Numbered from the stretch's first letter, positions 1 through 13,408 are shown. The stretch: 64,000 bases of DNA from Calamus simplicifolius (GCA_900491605.1 UESW01004825.1:1-64000); one strand, 5' to 3'. The notes: generated from the sequence alone by a model not told the origin. A program made the numbers and translations.

Positions 1-122
1 AATGGTTGTTATTAACCTTAGTTGTGCCAAGAAATAATTTAGTTATATATTTAGTAATACTAATATAGTTTTATTTTGGTTTCATTTAATGATTTACCAG
101 ACTTTGTATAAGTCGGTCAAAA

Positions 123-3100
123 ATGAGCGGGGCTCGCTCGTGGATGTATGCAAGGATAAAAGATGGCTTGCTTAATCCAGATTTTCTGAATGGATTGGAA
201 GAATTTATCGCATTTGCATGTAGCCAACCTGAATGGATGGATGGGCCTAGGATTAGGTGCCCATGCAACTTCCACAGGTGTCAGAATAAAGCCTACAGAG
301 ATGTGGAAACTGTTAAGGTGCATTTGTGTAAGAAGGGGTTTGTTCCTGATTACTATGTTTGGTACTGTCATGGTGAACCAGAGGATATTCCAGCAGCTGT
401 TATAGGCCAACAAGAGTCAATTCCCGTAGATGAACCATTTGTGAATTTAACACATATGAACAAATGGTGATGAATGCATCGGGTAATGAATTCAATCAGA
501 ATACATTTATGGAAGAACCAAATCCAGAAGCACAACAATTTTATGATATGTTGCGTGCTGCAAATCAAGAATTGTATCCTGGTTGTGAGGGTCATTCCCA
601 GTTCTCTACAGCTGCTCGAATGTTGAATATTAAGGCAGAACATCGATTATCAGAAAAGGCGTTCAATTCTGTAGCTGGGTTAATCAAAGAAATTTTGCCA
701 AATGATAATGTTGCCGCAGACAGTTTTTACGCAACAAAGAAGTTGTTGCGTGGGCTTGGGCTCCCAGTTAATAAGATCGATTGTTGCTTGAACAATTGTA
801 TGATATTTTGGGGTGAAGACTCAGAGCTGAGATGGTGTAAGATTTGTGGGCAATCGAGGTACAAAAACACCGAAGGAGGAGCCGGTACAAGTAGGAGGAA
901 AAGTGTGCCTTACAAGAGGATGCATTACTTTCCTCTTACCCCACGCCTGCAGAGATTATACAGATCTGAGGCAACAGCTGCTGATATGAGATGGCATGCC
1001 GAACATGAATCTAAAGAGGATGAAATGCGGCATCCATCAGATTCAAAGGCTTGGAAGCATTTCAATGAAAATCATCCTGATTTCGCTGAAGATATAAGGA
1101 ATGTGAGATTAGGTCTTTGTACCGATGGCTTCCAACCATTTGGTCAAGCGGGGCAACAGTATTCATGTTGGCCTGTGATACTGACTGTATATAACCTTCC
1201 TCCGTGGAAGTGCATGAAAGATACTGCAATGTTTTTAACCGTTTTGGTTCCAGGACCATCAAATCCAAAGGAAAAGATTGATGTCTTTCTGCAACCGTTG
1301 GTGGCCGAATTGAAAATGTTGTGGGAAACAGGAGTGTAGCCTACGACATTTCTATGAAACAAATTTCTTAATGAGAGCTGCTTTGATGTGGACAATAAGT
1401 GATTTTCCGGCATATGCAATGTTGTCTGGTTGGAGCACTGCTGGACGTCTGGCATGCCCTCATTGCATGTATGATTCGGATGCATTTACATTGCAGAAGA
1501 GTGGTAAGCAGTCATGGTTTGATAACCATAGGAAGTTCTTGCCCCCAAATCATCCTTACAGGCGTAACTTGATCGCCTTCCGGAAGAACAAAGCAGTCAC
1601 AAAATTTGCCGAACCGGTTAGGTCCGGCACGGATCTATTTGATTCTATAGAGCATTTGGGGTTGATGTATGCATGGGAACCGGATGCAGATAGAATAAAT
1701 GGCCGTATATGTAAAGAACATAACTGGAAGAAGCGAAGTATATTTTGGGATTTGCCTTATTGGAGCACAAATCTCATCCGGCACAACTTGGATGTTATGC
1801 ATATCGAGAAAAATTTCTTTGATAACATATTTAACACGGTGCTAAACATCCCGGGAAAAACAAAAGATACTGCAAAGTCAAGAGAAGAACTTAATCAGTA
1901 CTGCAGAAGAGGTGATTTGAGAAGGAGTGCCGATGGGACCTATCCTAAAGCATGTTACACTCTTGACAGAAATTCACGAGAAGTTTTATGTAACTGGCTT
2001 AGAGGGTTAAAATTTCCAGATGGTTATGCCTCAAATATCGGTAGGTGTGTGGACATGCATAAGCTCAAGTTGTTCGGCATGAAGAGTCACGACTGCCATG
2101 TTTTCATGCAACGGTTATTACCTATAGCTTTTCGTGAGTTGCTTCCGCAACATGTCTGGAAGGCAATTACGGAGCTCAGCTTATTCTTCAAGGAGTTATC
2201 TGCCGCAGTCATTACTTCTGCATCCATGGCAAGGCTTGAGGAGGAAATTCCAATTATTTTATGCAAGCTTGAGCGAATATTTCCTCCCAGTTTTTTTGAC
2301 TCAATGGAGCATTTACCGGTTCACTTGCCATACGAAGCGAGCATAGCTGGTCCCGTGCAGTATCGCTGGATGTATCCTTTCGAGAGGTAAATATATACAT
2401 CATTAAGATATGTTGACATTTCAAATATTATTTCATTGCTTGAAAAATTGGTTAATTTTTTGTTGCAACTTTACATATAGGTATCTTAAGAAGTTAAAAA
2501 ATAATGTGCGTAATAAGGCAAGGGTTGAAGGTTCTATATGCAATGCACACTTGGTCGAAGAAGTTTCAGCTTTTGCCTCACATTACTTTGAGGGTCACGT
2601 CCACACGAGGAGCCGAAATCATGGTCGTAACGATGACGTATGTGTGGACGAAGCAGAAGCTAATGACGGTAGAATATCAATTTTTAAAGCTATCGGCCGT
2701 TCATTTGGTGGGCAGAAGTCAAGAAATCTTAGCGATATGGAGTATAATGCAGCACATTATTACATCCTAATGAACTGTCGAGAAGTCGATCCATATATTG
2801 AGTAAGTGTATACTTCAATGCTAAATTGAAAATTTAAATTTAAATAATAATATACCATAATATTTAATTTCTAACAGTAGTTTTCATCCTTTTCATCCCA
2901 TAAGGATGTTTTGTGATAGACAACGACAGATGAATCCCGACATCAGTCAAGTTGCAATTGGGCAGAAATTAGAAACGGAGTTTGCTTACTGGTTTTATGA
3001 ATTTGTGAGTAGTATCACTCAATCAATTTCGATAATGGCTATTTTTTTTGAATTGGATGTCAATAGCTTATTAATTTATAGGTCAACGGTCCATGGTCCA

Positions 3101-3815
3101 CAACCGACAATATTTTCATTAAATGTCTATCGCAATGGCCATTGAAGACCGTAACAACCTCTACTGGCTATTTTGTAAATGGGTACAAATTTCAGATTGA
3201 ACGATTAGCAGCTTCAAGAGGCACGCAGAACTGGGGCGTGTGTGTAAAGGAGAAAGTGTTGGAGCAAATATGCAGGATTATTATGGAAAGTTAGTAGAGG
3301 TGGTTGAAGTTGAATATCCCGGTTGGCCTATGAAACGAACCGTATTGTTTCGTTGTGATTGGTTCGATCCGATAGTTCCTGTGGGCAAAAGGGTTCATAA
3401 CGACTACAATTTGGTTGAAGTGAACCATCGACGAAGATTGCAGAAATATGACCCATTCATCCTTGCATCCCAAGCTCAGCAAGTCTTTTACTGCGGATAT
3501 CCAAGTTTGCGCAACGACAAGCGAGATTGGTGGGCCGTTTCTAAAATCGTCCCACGTTCAACAATCGTATTAGAGGAGAGTTCATCAAGTCAATCAGCCG
3601 AGTGCCCTGCATTTCAAGAGGATGAGATGGAAATGCATGCAATTGAGGACGACACAAGGGCTCCTGAAACATCACTTAGAGATCCAAATGGTGATGTCCA
3701 AGAAATTGCGGATGCAAATGTTCGGTTTCCTTCCGATGATAATGAAACTGATTCGCAATCCGATACGGCATCGGATGTTGAACCAACATTTCACGAAACA
3801 AATGACACCGATTAA
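123..3815 (+). pseudogene. TNP2-type CACTA transposase, frameshifted (element 1)
   Basis: This gene encodes the transposase that would cut and join CACTA ends. The transposase-associated domain lies at 123-460 (start MSGARSWMYAR, Cys-rich RCPCNFHRC). The tnp2 domain (PF02992 type) spans about 900-1900 and includes RHNLDVMHIEKN. A DUF4218-type region follows at about 1985-2386 (HDCHVFMQRLLP, LERIFPPSFFDSM). After introns at 2387-2480, 2802-2880 and 3005-3081 comes a DUF4216-type domain at 3240-3530, then an acidic tail that stops at 3813-3815. The copy is broken. The first domain ends in another frame at 470. A stop at 1337-1339 is followed by two frame changes before 1371, and a further 1-nt slip occurs near 3248. 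Domain order matches the two other copies in the window. Family assignment is from recognised motifs; exon ends are from GT-AG sites and comparison with the copy at 33516-37325. Confidence 0.88.
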
Positions 3816-3919
3816 ACATAGAGGTTTTTTAAAATTTAACTTTTTTTTATAAGTGTTAAATTCTTACATAGTCAATCATTAATCGTAATTTAATTGTGTG
3901 AATCTTTAGTATTTTCAGT

Positions 3920-5410
3920 ATGACGGGCAGAGGTAGATCTACCGACGATAGACGGAGTGAGCAGAGACGTAGCCCTGCTACATCAGATCACATGAGCGTC
4001 GGAGATGGAGAGTTTGGATCTCCAGCAGAGCGCAGCCTTCGATCTCTGCAGCAGTATTACCATCCAGCCGATCGGCACATACCTCCGAGAGTTCTTCCAC
4101 CATTGGCCGCACCGTACTTCGACTTGATGCTCAGGGGCTGTAAGTATATACTAATTAAAAATATATGTTTATGTTTTAAGTCATTACTTATAAACATGCA
4201 TTTTTTTAACAGATTCATTGAGCAGCATCATGTATCCAGCCACATCAGCGCCGTATTTCAGAGGCGTGCAGATCCCAGTGGCTACGATTGGCGCCACGTA
4301 TCTCCAGCCACGAGGGAGTTTTATTTTTCTGAGTTTCAGGTAAACTTATTAAATACAATTTATCAGTGATATAAAATTTTTTAAACTTAATAAATTCAGA
4401 AACTAACTGTTTATTTTAATGCAGAAAAAGTTTACGTGGGATCCTGCCAGCCATGATGCCATTAGGGCAGCATGGGAGGCTCTGACGCGACGCCGATACT
4501 CCGACATGCTTCATCGTTGGAGGTCATCGGGTCAGCGTCCTGCGCACGTGCCAGAGGGTATTTGGCACGAGTGGCAGCAGGCCTGGGAGTCCGATGGCTG
4601 GCGCAGGAGGTCCGCATCAGCCAGCACGAACCGCCGATCTGAGAAGGGCGGTCCTGGCACGGGTCTCTCCCGCCATACTTCGGGCTCCATTTCGATTCAG
4701 GAGCACAGACGGCGTATGGTAAGAAAACATAAATATTTTAATTACTATTTTAGTTATTTACAAATATTTGTATTAATATCTTTTTTTTTGTTATAGTCTG
4801 AGCAGGAGGGCGGAGATCCTGGTGAGTTTCGTCTATTCAGGGCGACACACACCAGGAGGGACGGTTCCTGGGTCGACACGCGATCACGGGAGGTTGCGGT
4901 AAGAAATTAGATTTATGTAGTATCTGTTTAATTTCTAAAATTTTATTTCAAGAAATTTATTAACTCATTTATTGTTGATTTCATAATTTCAAGACACGAG
5001 TCGAGGAGCTTCGCTCCCAGGCATCGCAGGTCGACTCTACTGATGGGGAGACGCCCGTCGAACTCTCAGCAGAGGAGAGTCGGCGTGTGTTTTTGGAGGC
5101 TGTTGGTGCCCAGCCACGAGACCGCAGGGTCTATGGTCTGGGCACTAGAGCTTCTACATATTTTCCCCATCAGGCCTCCAGCTCGCGAGTTTCTGGTGAT
5201 ATTCCTCCCGAGCGTTTAGACGACCTTCGCAGATCTATTGCAGAGGAGGTTCGCCAGGAGGTCGAGCAGGATTTCGAGGATCGTATGCGAGGCCGGGATC
5301 AGGAGGTTGCAGACATGCGAGATGAGATGCATTATTTGCGGGATATGGTTAGCCGCTTGTCGCAGAGTCTTCAGCCTCCACAGCCTCCACGTGATCACCC
5401 AGATTCTTGA
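3920..5410 (+). CDS. TNPA-type CACTA protein (Transposase_24 family)
   Basis: The second gene of CACTA elements encodes a protein thought to bind the subterminal repeats and assist the transposase. Predicted exons are 3920-4139, 4213-4339, 4425-4718, 4797-4898 and 4994-5410. The N-terminus is Arg/Ser-rich and disordered-looking. The Transposase_24-like core has VSPATREFYFSEFQ and KKFTWDP, then GPGTGLSRHTSGSISI. The C-terminus has GLGTRAS followed by a Glu/Arg-rich coiled coil (about 5200-5370). Exons 3 to 5 join in phase and the 102-nt fourth exon has exactly the same length as in the copy at 38428-38529. Joining exon 1 to exon 2 with the obvious GT-AG sites changes phase, so either a small indel or a different splice site is present there. 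Otherwise no stop is seen, making this the least damaged transposon gene in the window. Confidence 0.75.
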
Positions 5411-5583
5411 TGTATTTTTTTTTCTTTTTTTATGTTGTAAAAACTTCAAAATTTTAATATATAATTATTTTTGGAAATTTATTATTGTTTGGATTGAGTG
5501 AAAAATGTTTCTATCAATATTTAGATTTAACGAAATTGTATTAACCGTTTTAATTTTTAATCTTTTATATTTTTTAAAAAATT

Positions 5584-6146
5584 TAATTTGCGACGCATTA
5601 GCGACTAAATTGCATCGCTAATATTTTTAAAATATTATTATTAAATATTGCGACGCAATGACCTGGCATCGCAATAATTTAAAAATAAATTTAATAGCGA
5701 CGCATTAGCGACTAAAATTGCGTCGCTATTATATCTAAAATATTTTTAATAAATATTGCGACGCAATGACCTTGCATCGCAATATTTTAAAAAAATTTTA
5801 TTTGTGACGCATTAGCGACTAAAATTGCGTCGCTATTATACCAAAAATATTATTATTAAATATTGCGACGCAGCTAGATGCGTCGCAATATTGCAACATA
5901 ATTTAGTGCGTCGCAATATTTAATAATAATTTTAAATATTAAAAATTAATTTTAAATTTAGCGATGCATTTGGATGCGTCGCAATATTGCGATGCAATGT
6001 TGCATCGCAGAGCATCGCAATATTGCGACGCAATTGCGACAAATAGGTATTGTGACAGACATCTGAGCGACGTCGTCATTGAGTCGCTATTGCGTTGCAA
6101 TAGCATGTTAGCGATGCAATTGCGACGCATTTGGGCATCGCAATAC
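5584..6146. repeat. Subterminal repeats of CACTA element 1
   Basis: Many direct and inverted copies of a GCGACGCA/TGCGTCGC core lie in AT-rich spacers just inside the 3' terminus. Longer units alternate 'GCGACGCATTAGCGACTAAA' with its complement. In En/Spm such subterminal motifs are the binding sites of the TNPA-type protein; that role is inferred here. No gene is supported in this stretch. Confidence 0.85.
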
Positions 6147-6164
6147 TTTATTTTTCTTATAGTG

Positions 6165-6528
6165 AAATTGCAAATATCCAAACACTAGATAGCTGCCTAA
6201 AAGCCAATGACAATCCCAAAGTTTAGTCAATGGTGAATGGGATTCTAACGAGCTGTTAATTGTGATTTTTCTAGCATTTAAAATGCATCAAAATGTCAAC
6301 AGAAAATTATCCTAGGGGCTTGATGATGGATGGTGCTGAAACATTTGCATGGATTTCATTCAACACTAGATTAACTTTCAGAGACAAACAGATGCCTTTG
6401 TTGATTATTAGTTTTCACTAAATTGAGTTAATAAAGGCTTGTGATGGTTCATTTTCAGATGTTTCAGTGATGTCAATAGATTTGCTCTAAGTTTCGGAGT
6501 GTCAATAAAAAAACATGGAAACATATTC
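6165..6528. other. Short spacer between CACTA elements 1 and 2
   Basis: Unique-looking AT-rich DNA follows the element 1 terminus. I find no CACTACAAGAA-type end here that would close element 2, and no coding signal. Confidence 0.5.
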
Positions 6529-7719
6529 CTAAGTTGAGAAAATGAAGGCAAAATAAATTATTATACATACCAATCTTGCCGCATGGTCATTAATGCTAAT
6601 AGAACCACCAATGTGAAGTGGGAAGCCCAATCCATCGCAATCGGATGCACGATTCTTCTTGTTCTTCTGACTTCTGGCTTTGAACTCATCACTATTCCAA
6701 TATTTCCATAGCTCGTGCCATACACCCTCTCCAATCCAATCTGGCTTGCGGTCATGATTTTCACGAGCTTCGTTAAAAATGTCTGCAAGACGACTTGAAC
6801 CACGACGCTCCCAATTCCTTTGAATATAGTGCTCATCCTCTGGAACCCATTGAAATTTTAATAAAAAAAGAAAAAAATTTAACATCAACAAAATGCATAG
6901 ATACTTTAAATCAAGTAAAAATAAATAAAAATACTTGATAAACTTAAAAATATTGTTACCTCAAACTCACGAAACCATATATCTCGTGTCCTTTTTGGAA
7001 TCTTCTTCCATGAAGAGTAAGGACCGTCATACTTGCTCTTAAGATTTCAACCAAAGCATGGGTCACCATGTGGTCGTCATTGAAACTGTATATATTAAAA
7101 ATAATCAAACAATCACATATATTCATTTTAATGGAACAAAATAGTGTAATGATCTAAATGTTATATAGTTTTACCCATAGCCACTTGGAATTAATGGTGC
7201 CCTCTCTGATGTTTGTGTGTGCAAGCCCTCCTGGCTAGAAGTTGTGGTAGAAGTATGCATAGGTTGGACTGGCGGTGATTGCCCAGGTGGCACCATAGTA
7301 TGAGAAGAGGAAGGGCTGTAAGTAGGGCTAGGTATGTGTGGTATGGTATTTGGGTATGAAAAATAAAGTGATGGTGGCATAGTAGAGGAAGAGGGTGGGG
7401 TAGTGAAAGTGGTGGGAATGGAAGGTGGAATGGAACCAGGTGGTTGAGTAGTAAAAGTCCCTGAGATCATAGTAGAGGGATGTGGTGGAATAGAAGGGAA
7501 AGAAGATGGCATAGTAGAGAGATGTGGTGGAATAGTAGGGAAAGGAGATGGCATGGTTGAAGAGGGTGGTGAATGGGAGAGGAAGATGGTGTGACAGTAA
7601 CAGAAGGTGGCGAGTGAAGCATCTGGGTGGTGGTTGATGTGGTGGTTACGTGAGTCTTCTTTAACCGAGTAGTAGATAACTTTCCCTTTCCCCTTCCCAA
7701 CTCGATCTGAAGATGACAT
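6529..7719 (-). pseudogene. TNPA-type gene, 3'-truncated (element 2)
   Basis: This minus-strand gene starts at 7719 (MSSSDRVGKGKGK) with a long Pro/Ser/Thr-rich low-complexity N-terminus to about 7171. A short exon at about 7045-6960 reads KYDGPYSSWKKIPKRTRDIW. A Transposase_24-like exon at 6855-6555 contains FQWVPEDEHYIQRNWERRG and ends with GGSISINDHAARL, where the other copies have a 3' splice donor. The downstream exons with the GLG(T/S)RA motif and coiled coil are absent before element 1 begins. The N-terminus is much more Pro/Ser-rich than in the other copies and may partly be microsatellite expansion. Confidence 0.75.
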
Positions 7720-7856
7720 CTATAGATGCACAATAATGTAAATATAAAACAAAACAAATTTAAAATATTAAATAAGCATATATATAAACAAGTTATCATC
7801 TATTGACAAAAAAGTAAAGAAATTACGTAGAAGCTATTGACAAAATAGGTTATCAT

Positions 7857-10800
7857 CTATTCTCGATCTGAATCATCTTCATTAGTGAAATATTCTTTTT
7901 CTTCCTCTTCTTCCTCTTGTTCCTCTTGTTCTTCTTCTTCCTCTCCTTCAACTTCTTCTTTATCTTCTTTTTCTTCATTATCAATGGTGCCTTCAAGATA
8001 TGCATCAACCTCCTCAAATAATCCTTCACTATCTCGTAAATTTTCAATGGCCTCATTATCATCTATTGCATTGACTCGAGACATTTCCTCATCTTGAAAA
8101 GCAGGCTCCAAAGTGTGGTCATTATCTACTCGACCTCTCGGTCTTGTCTTAATCACCACCCACCACTCTACCTTATCTCTTATCCTCCCAGGATAAGGTA
8201 CATAATATACTTGCACCACATGTTGGGGAAGAATGAATGGATCAAACTTTGCATACCTTATATGATGTCGAATCTCAATAATATCATATTGTTTGTGCAC
8301 TTTCATCCCCCGATTTATGATAGGATCAAACCATTCACAATAAAATAGCATCACTGTTTTATCACCTTGTCCTGGGTACTGTAACTCCACCACCTCCTAA
8401 AGAATACCATAGAAGTCACTTTCATTATCACCATGTCCTCTGCTCTTAACACATACTCCACTATTGATTGTTTTTTTGCCCTCACTATATGCATGTGTGT
8501 GGAATTTGAATCCACCAATGAAATACATGGGCCATGTTTTTACTACTCTCATAGGACCCCAAGCTAAGTCATTCAAGTGTTGATTTTGTATCATACTACA
8601 TGGATTGTGCACCTAATCATAAATTACAAAAACAATGTATTAGACTTATGTTTCATATGAACAAATAATTTCAATTTGCATAACAATTTAAAGCTTACAT
8701 AATCTTTGAACCATGATACAAATGAAGCCTCAATCAGTGCATCTATCTGAGCATCACTAAGACATCCAGGTGTGGAAGCACGCACATACTGCACAAACAT
8801 ACTAAAATACCATAAAATATTAGTTTTATTGGATTCATTGACTGAGTATAAAGTTTTTATGGAGTTAAGGAGGATGTGACACTTAATCCAGATATGGCTT
8901 CACTTCATCACAATTTAATAATATATGTAATGTTGCAACAGCAAGCTCTGCATCAGTCAAATACCGTGTTCTACATTGACCAGATGGGTGGCCAAACTGA
9001 CTGAATATTGAAAGAGTTGGTTGGAGCCTTATTTCATAGTCTTCCCTACCATCATTTCGATTAGCTCCAATGCCCATAGCATGTATGTGAGGCTCAAAAT
9101 AATACGAACAGAAGTAAGAAGTCTCTTATGCTAAGTATGCCTCACATATAGAGCCTTCAACGCGAGCTTTATTTTTGACCATTTTTTTCAACTTATTAAG
9201 GAACCTAAGAACATAGCATTGTATGTTAGCACATGTGATATATGAGAGATTATGTGGATAAAATTTGAAACAAATATAGAAATATTATTCTTTACCTCTC
9301 AAAGGGATACATCCATCTGTATTGAATGGGTCCACCTACTCGTGCTTCATATGGTAGGTGAATAGGTAAATATTCCATTGAGTCAAAGAAACTAGGTGGA
9401 AATATACGTTCCAACTTACATAAGATGATAGGGATATTGTGTTCCATTTGTACCAAATCCTTCACCCGCAGCACAGTTGAGCATAAGTCTCTAAAGAATA
9501 TACTCAACTCAGTAAGAGGCTTCCATATTGGTTCCGGTAATGCAATAAATGCAATAGGCAACAAACGTTCCATAAATACATGACAATCATGACTCTTCAT
9601 ACCACATAACTTGCCTTCGTTCATATCTACACATCTACCTAGATTTGAAGCATATCCATCGGGCATTTTCAACCCTCTTATCCATTCACAAACAACTCTT
9701 TTTTGGTCTAGTGTAAAGCTAAAATTTGCTTTTGGTTTCACCACCTTTCCATTAGGTAACTCATAGAGCTCCAAATCTCGCCGCCTACAATACTTTCAAA
9801 TCCATTCTTGCTTTAACATTATCCTTTGTTTTGTTTTTTACATCCATAACAGTGTTGAAAATATTGTCAAACACATTTTTTTCTATATGCATGACATCTA
9901 AATTGTGTCGGATTAAATTCGTCTTCCAATATGGTAATTCCCAAAATATGCTATGTTTTGTCCAATTATGACTTTCTCCATATCCACTAAATTTACAAGG
10001 ACCTGTTTCAGTTATTTTGGGATATCCACAAACTTTTTCCCATACTTGGTCACCTGTTAATCTGAGAGGAGGCTCCGATCTATCAATTTTGTTTTTTCGG
10101 AAGGCATTCTTATTTCTTCTGAACACATGATCAAAAGGCAAGAACTGACGATGACAATCAAACCATGTATTTTTACCCCCATGCTCCAAGCGAAAAGCCT
10201 TTGTTCTCTCCATACAATACGGACATGCTAATTTTCCAGCTGTACTCCACCCTGATAGCATGCCATATGCTGGAAAATCATTGATTGTCCACATTAAAGC
10301 AGCCCTTAATAGAAAATTTTGCTTTCTTGAAATGTCATAAGTAACTACACCCTCATTCCACATAACTTTTAATTCATCTATCAATGGTTGCAAATATACA
10401 TCTATCATGATCTTCGGATTATGCGGTCCAGGAATGAGCAAGGTTAAAAACATATATGGAGCGGTCATACACATATCAGGAGGCAGATTGTATGGCGTAA
10501 CAATTACTGGCCAACAGGAGTATGGTGTAGCAGAGAGACTGTATGGAGTAAAGCCATCAGCACATAACCCAAGTCTAACATTTCTTGGCTCTAATGCAAA
10601 CTCAGGATATGTACGATCAAAATGTTTCCATGCTTCTCCATCTGATGGATGGCACAAAACATCCTTTCTCGTCTATTCTCATAATGCCATCTCATGTGTC
10701 CAGCCGACCTGTTCGAGGCGTAAAGCCTCTTAAGTCTAGGGATAAGTGGCAAATAATGCATCCTCTTATAAGATACTTGACTGTGATTCCCACTTCCCAT

Positions 10801-11639
10801 CCTACCTGGTTTGTATCGAGGATGACCACAGAACTTGCAATCAGTTAAAGACTCATCATCCTTGTAATACAACATACATCCATTGAAGCAACAGTCTATT
10901 TTTTAGCAGATAGGCCAAGCTTCGAAACTAAACTCTTTGTCTTGTAGAAGTCAGGAGGTATTAAGTTACCGGGAGGACATATTTCTTTCATAAGCCCTGC
11001 AAATTGATTAAAACAATGTTGAGATATATTGTTATCAAACTTGATACTCATCATTCTAACTGCAACTGACAACTCTGAGTGATTAGTACAACCTGACCAG
11101 AGTGGCCGCTGTGATGCATGCAACATCTCGTAAAACTTTTTAGCCTCTCTATTTGGAGGCTCCTCCACATAATTTGGAGCATCCCTATTCTGAACAAGCA
11201 TCCACATTGCTATTATAAACATCTCCAAAATTTGGACCAGCAGCATCAAAAATCATGGCTTCGTATCTATCGGTTGGCTCATTATTATTCAATTGACCAC
11301 AACTAGAAGCACTAAATTGAGCAGTAGTTGAACCAGCAATTGCATTTGATCAACACTATAATTCACAATTGGTTCAATTTCTTCCATGTTCTGTCCAATA
11401 CCAGTAGTCAGGTTTGAAGCCTTTTTTATAAAGATGTACCTTTACTTCCTCTACGTCAAGTACTTTGTATTTTTGCACTTGAAACAAGGACACCTAATTT
11501 TTTTCTCACTCAAAAATATAGGTTGTTGGCATGCAAAGTGAATAAACCATTCCAACCCTATTAGAAACTCATCTGTATAACCCTTTCGGTCTGGTAAAAG
11601 TCTATTATACATCCAACTACGATAATGACGAATGTCCAT
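7857..11639 (-). pseudogene. TNP2-type CACTA transposase, heavily broken (element 2)
   Basis: Fragments read in minus-strand order. The transposase-associated domain is at 11639-11451 (YRSWMYNRLLP, IRCPCFKCKN), with a frame slip near 11455. Linker and zinc-like parts lie at 11249-10591 (CKFCGHPRYKPG), and the tnp2 core at 10657-9785 (RHNLDVMHIEKNVFDNIFNT). A DUF4218-type part is at 9774-9292 (HDCHVFMERLLPIAF, CKLERIFPPSFFDSM). An exon around 9200-8880 is interrupted by TAA near 9128, and a DUF4216-type domain occupies 8612-7857. An in-frame stop at 8397-8399 splits that domain. The C-terminus is an almost pure Glu run followed by EDDSDRE. At least three frameshifts and two stops make it non-functional. 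The acidic tail also occurs in the other two copies. Confidence 0.87.
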
Positions 11640-13057
11640 AATAACGAAGCTTTAGAGTGTTTTCTTGATAACCAGCCTAAAACCATAAACAATTGATGCA
11701 TGTTAATTTTGAGTTTGTATGAGTGCATAAGGAAAAGTAATGGAGAAAATTTTTAAAAAATCCATGCAGTTAGATAAATTAGCCTAATCGATCATAACCA
11801 ACAATCTTTGCTCTGCCCAATAAGGTTGTAGTTAGATAAACTAGCATGAATGTGTGAACATGCACAACTATATGTTCTACACTAGACTGATGTATTTTTG
11901 GATAAAGAGATGGTGGCTTGCAAAATTTGGAAATTGTATATGTTTAGGCGAATGTATGTTGAATCATGTTTATCGAATAAGATATGCCGGTTGGCATATA
12001 TCTTATTCTACTCTGAACATGGGCGAACTTGCCCACACAGCGTGTAGGGCCATTAATAATGGAGCAAAGTCAACGGATTTCAACCATGTTGACAATCTCT
12101 ACCACCCGGACCCACACACACATGAATGCATATCCTCCATATATTCCATATGCTATTAATATTTACAGTAGTAGTGCAATTAAGCAACAATTTATTGTGG
12201 CAGGCATGTATAGAGTCCACCAGTCTCTTGTCAAAATCTCTTGGTGCTGGATGAGAGACTCCTATTAAGTATATCTTTGTTTGTTTGGGCTTGTCATTTT
12301 TAAGGCTACCTCACAAGTTGTCCAGTTTAAAATTGCCTTACAACTCATCAACCAACTCTAAAAAATAAATTAAAGAATATAATAATAATAATAATAATAC
12401 AAATTTAAAAAAAAACTCAATAGCTCAGATTGAAAATTCTTTGTAGAAGCCTCGTTCACCCTACGTACATTGCCTTTTTGAAACCACCAATTAACTTATA
12501 TGACTTTATGGAGCTCTGTTGTTCTGTTTTGGAATTCCTAATTAAATGCTAATAACATCACTTAAGAAGCAATTTAGAACCTTGTTTTTAATACAAATAT
12601 ATGCCTTCTTTCCCTGATCCAGCAAAACATCCCTTAATAGACTTTAATAGACAAAAGATCAAACCCACCACTGCCTTGATTATATATATATATAGCCCTA
12701 ATTAGCAAGCAATTAAACAAAGTGGAAGAGCACACTATGTTATATTATTGAAGCGAATCTTCAATTGCAACCTATATATCAATATTGAATGATAGATTAT
12801 ATTTTAGAAAAAGGATTGTAAAGTAAATTCATGCAAGGGCAGAGAAGCATATAAAAGATTATGTTTTTGAGAAAAAAATAAAAGAACAACTGTACTAAAT
12901 CATTTCATTGCAATGAATTGTGTTTTCTCAGCAATAATTGGAAGCACAAGTTAACCTGAAACTAATTCTTTGCTCAATCAAGACATTTAATTTATGGGGT
13001 TTTTTTATTGTTTGGAGGGGGGGAAGATATTATTAATGTTGATGATTCTTCCTCCCA
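11640..13057. other. Intergenic, no gene seen
   Basis: AT-rich sequence with short simple repeats: an (AAT)n run near 12380-12400 and a short (TA)n near 12682-12694. The open frames here have no recognisable domain and no codon-like character. The missing 5' terminus of CACTA element 2 should lie here if it survives, but I could not identify a TAGTG end. Confidence 0.5.
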
Positions 13058-13408
13058 TCAATGCATTTGCCATTCATTTGCGGAAATCCCTTGTAACTCA
13101 TTTTGAGGAATATTTATCCCCTTCCCTTCTTTTATGGGCATTTTGTGATTAGTTGATCTAATAGAGTTGCCTATGAGCTTAATTTGATAATTAAAAAGCA
13201 TATTGTCTAGCGATATTTCAAAAGCCATGTTAATTTCCTCCAAGCATGCATGTTTATGACAGAACCTCAAGTTGCCAAAGTCCAAGTCTAAAACCAGGGT
13301 GAAAATATGATCATATATAGTTTTTTCAACTAATTGAGAGATCTTTTTACAAGCACCACCACTTGCATCTGAATTTTCTCATTGGCATGGCCATTTATGA
13401 TCGCATGT

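Larger units (their letters stand above)
1..6164 (+). mobile_element. CACTA (En/Spm) DNA transposon 1, 3' part
   Basis: This is the right-hand part of a CACTA-superfamily element; its left end lies outside the window. It carries the usual two-gene set in one orientation: a TNP2-type transposase gene (123-3815) followed by a TNPA-type gene (3920-5410), then about 560 bp of subterminal repeats. The right terminus is the TTTTTCTTATAGTG at 6151-6164, the reverse complement of a CACTATAAGAAA-type CACTA end. The target duplication cannot be checked because the left flank is missing. Confidence 0.88.
6529..11639 (-). mobile_element. CACTA element 2, degraded
   Basis: This is a second CACTA coding cassette on the minus strand, with the same gene order as element 1: TNP2-type at 11639-7857, then the start of a TNPA-type gene at 7719-6529. 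Neither terminal inverted repeat nor a subterminal repeat field could be found, and the TNPA-type gene lacks its last exons. It is therefore an eroded or truncated copy whose true limits are uncertain. Confidence 0.8.

Noticed and set aside
7885..8097. Ser-rich plus-strand frame
   Set aside because: It is the complement of the Glu-rich tail of the TNP2-type gene on the minus strand.
11640..13400. 5' terminal inverted repeat of CACTA element 2
   Set aside because: Looked for TAGTG ends with TTCTTG upstream and found none convincing, so no boundary is claimed.
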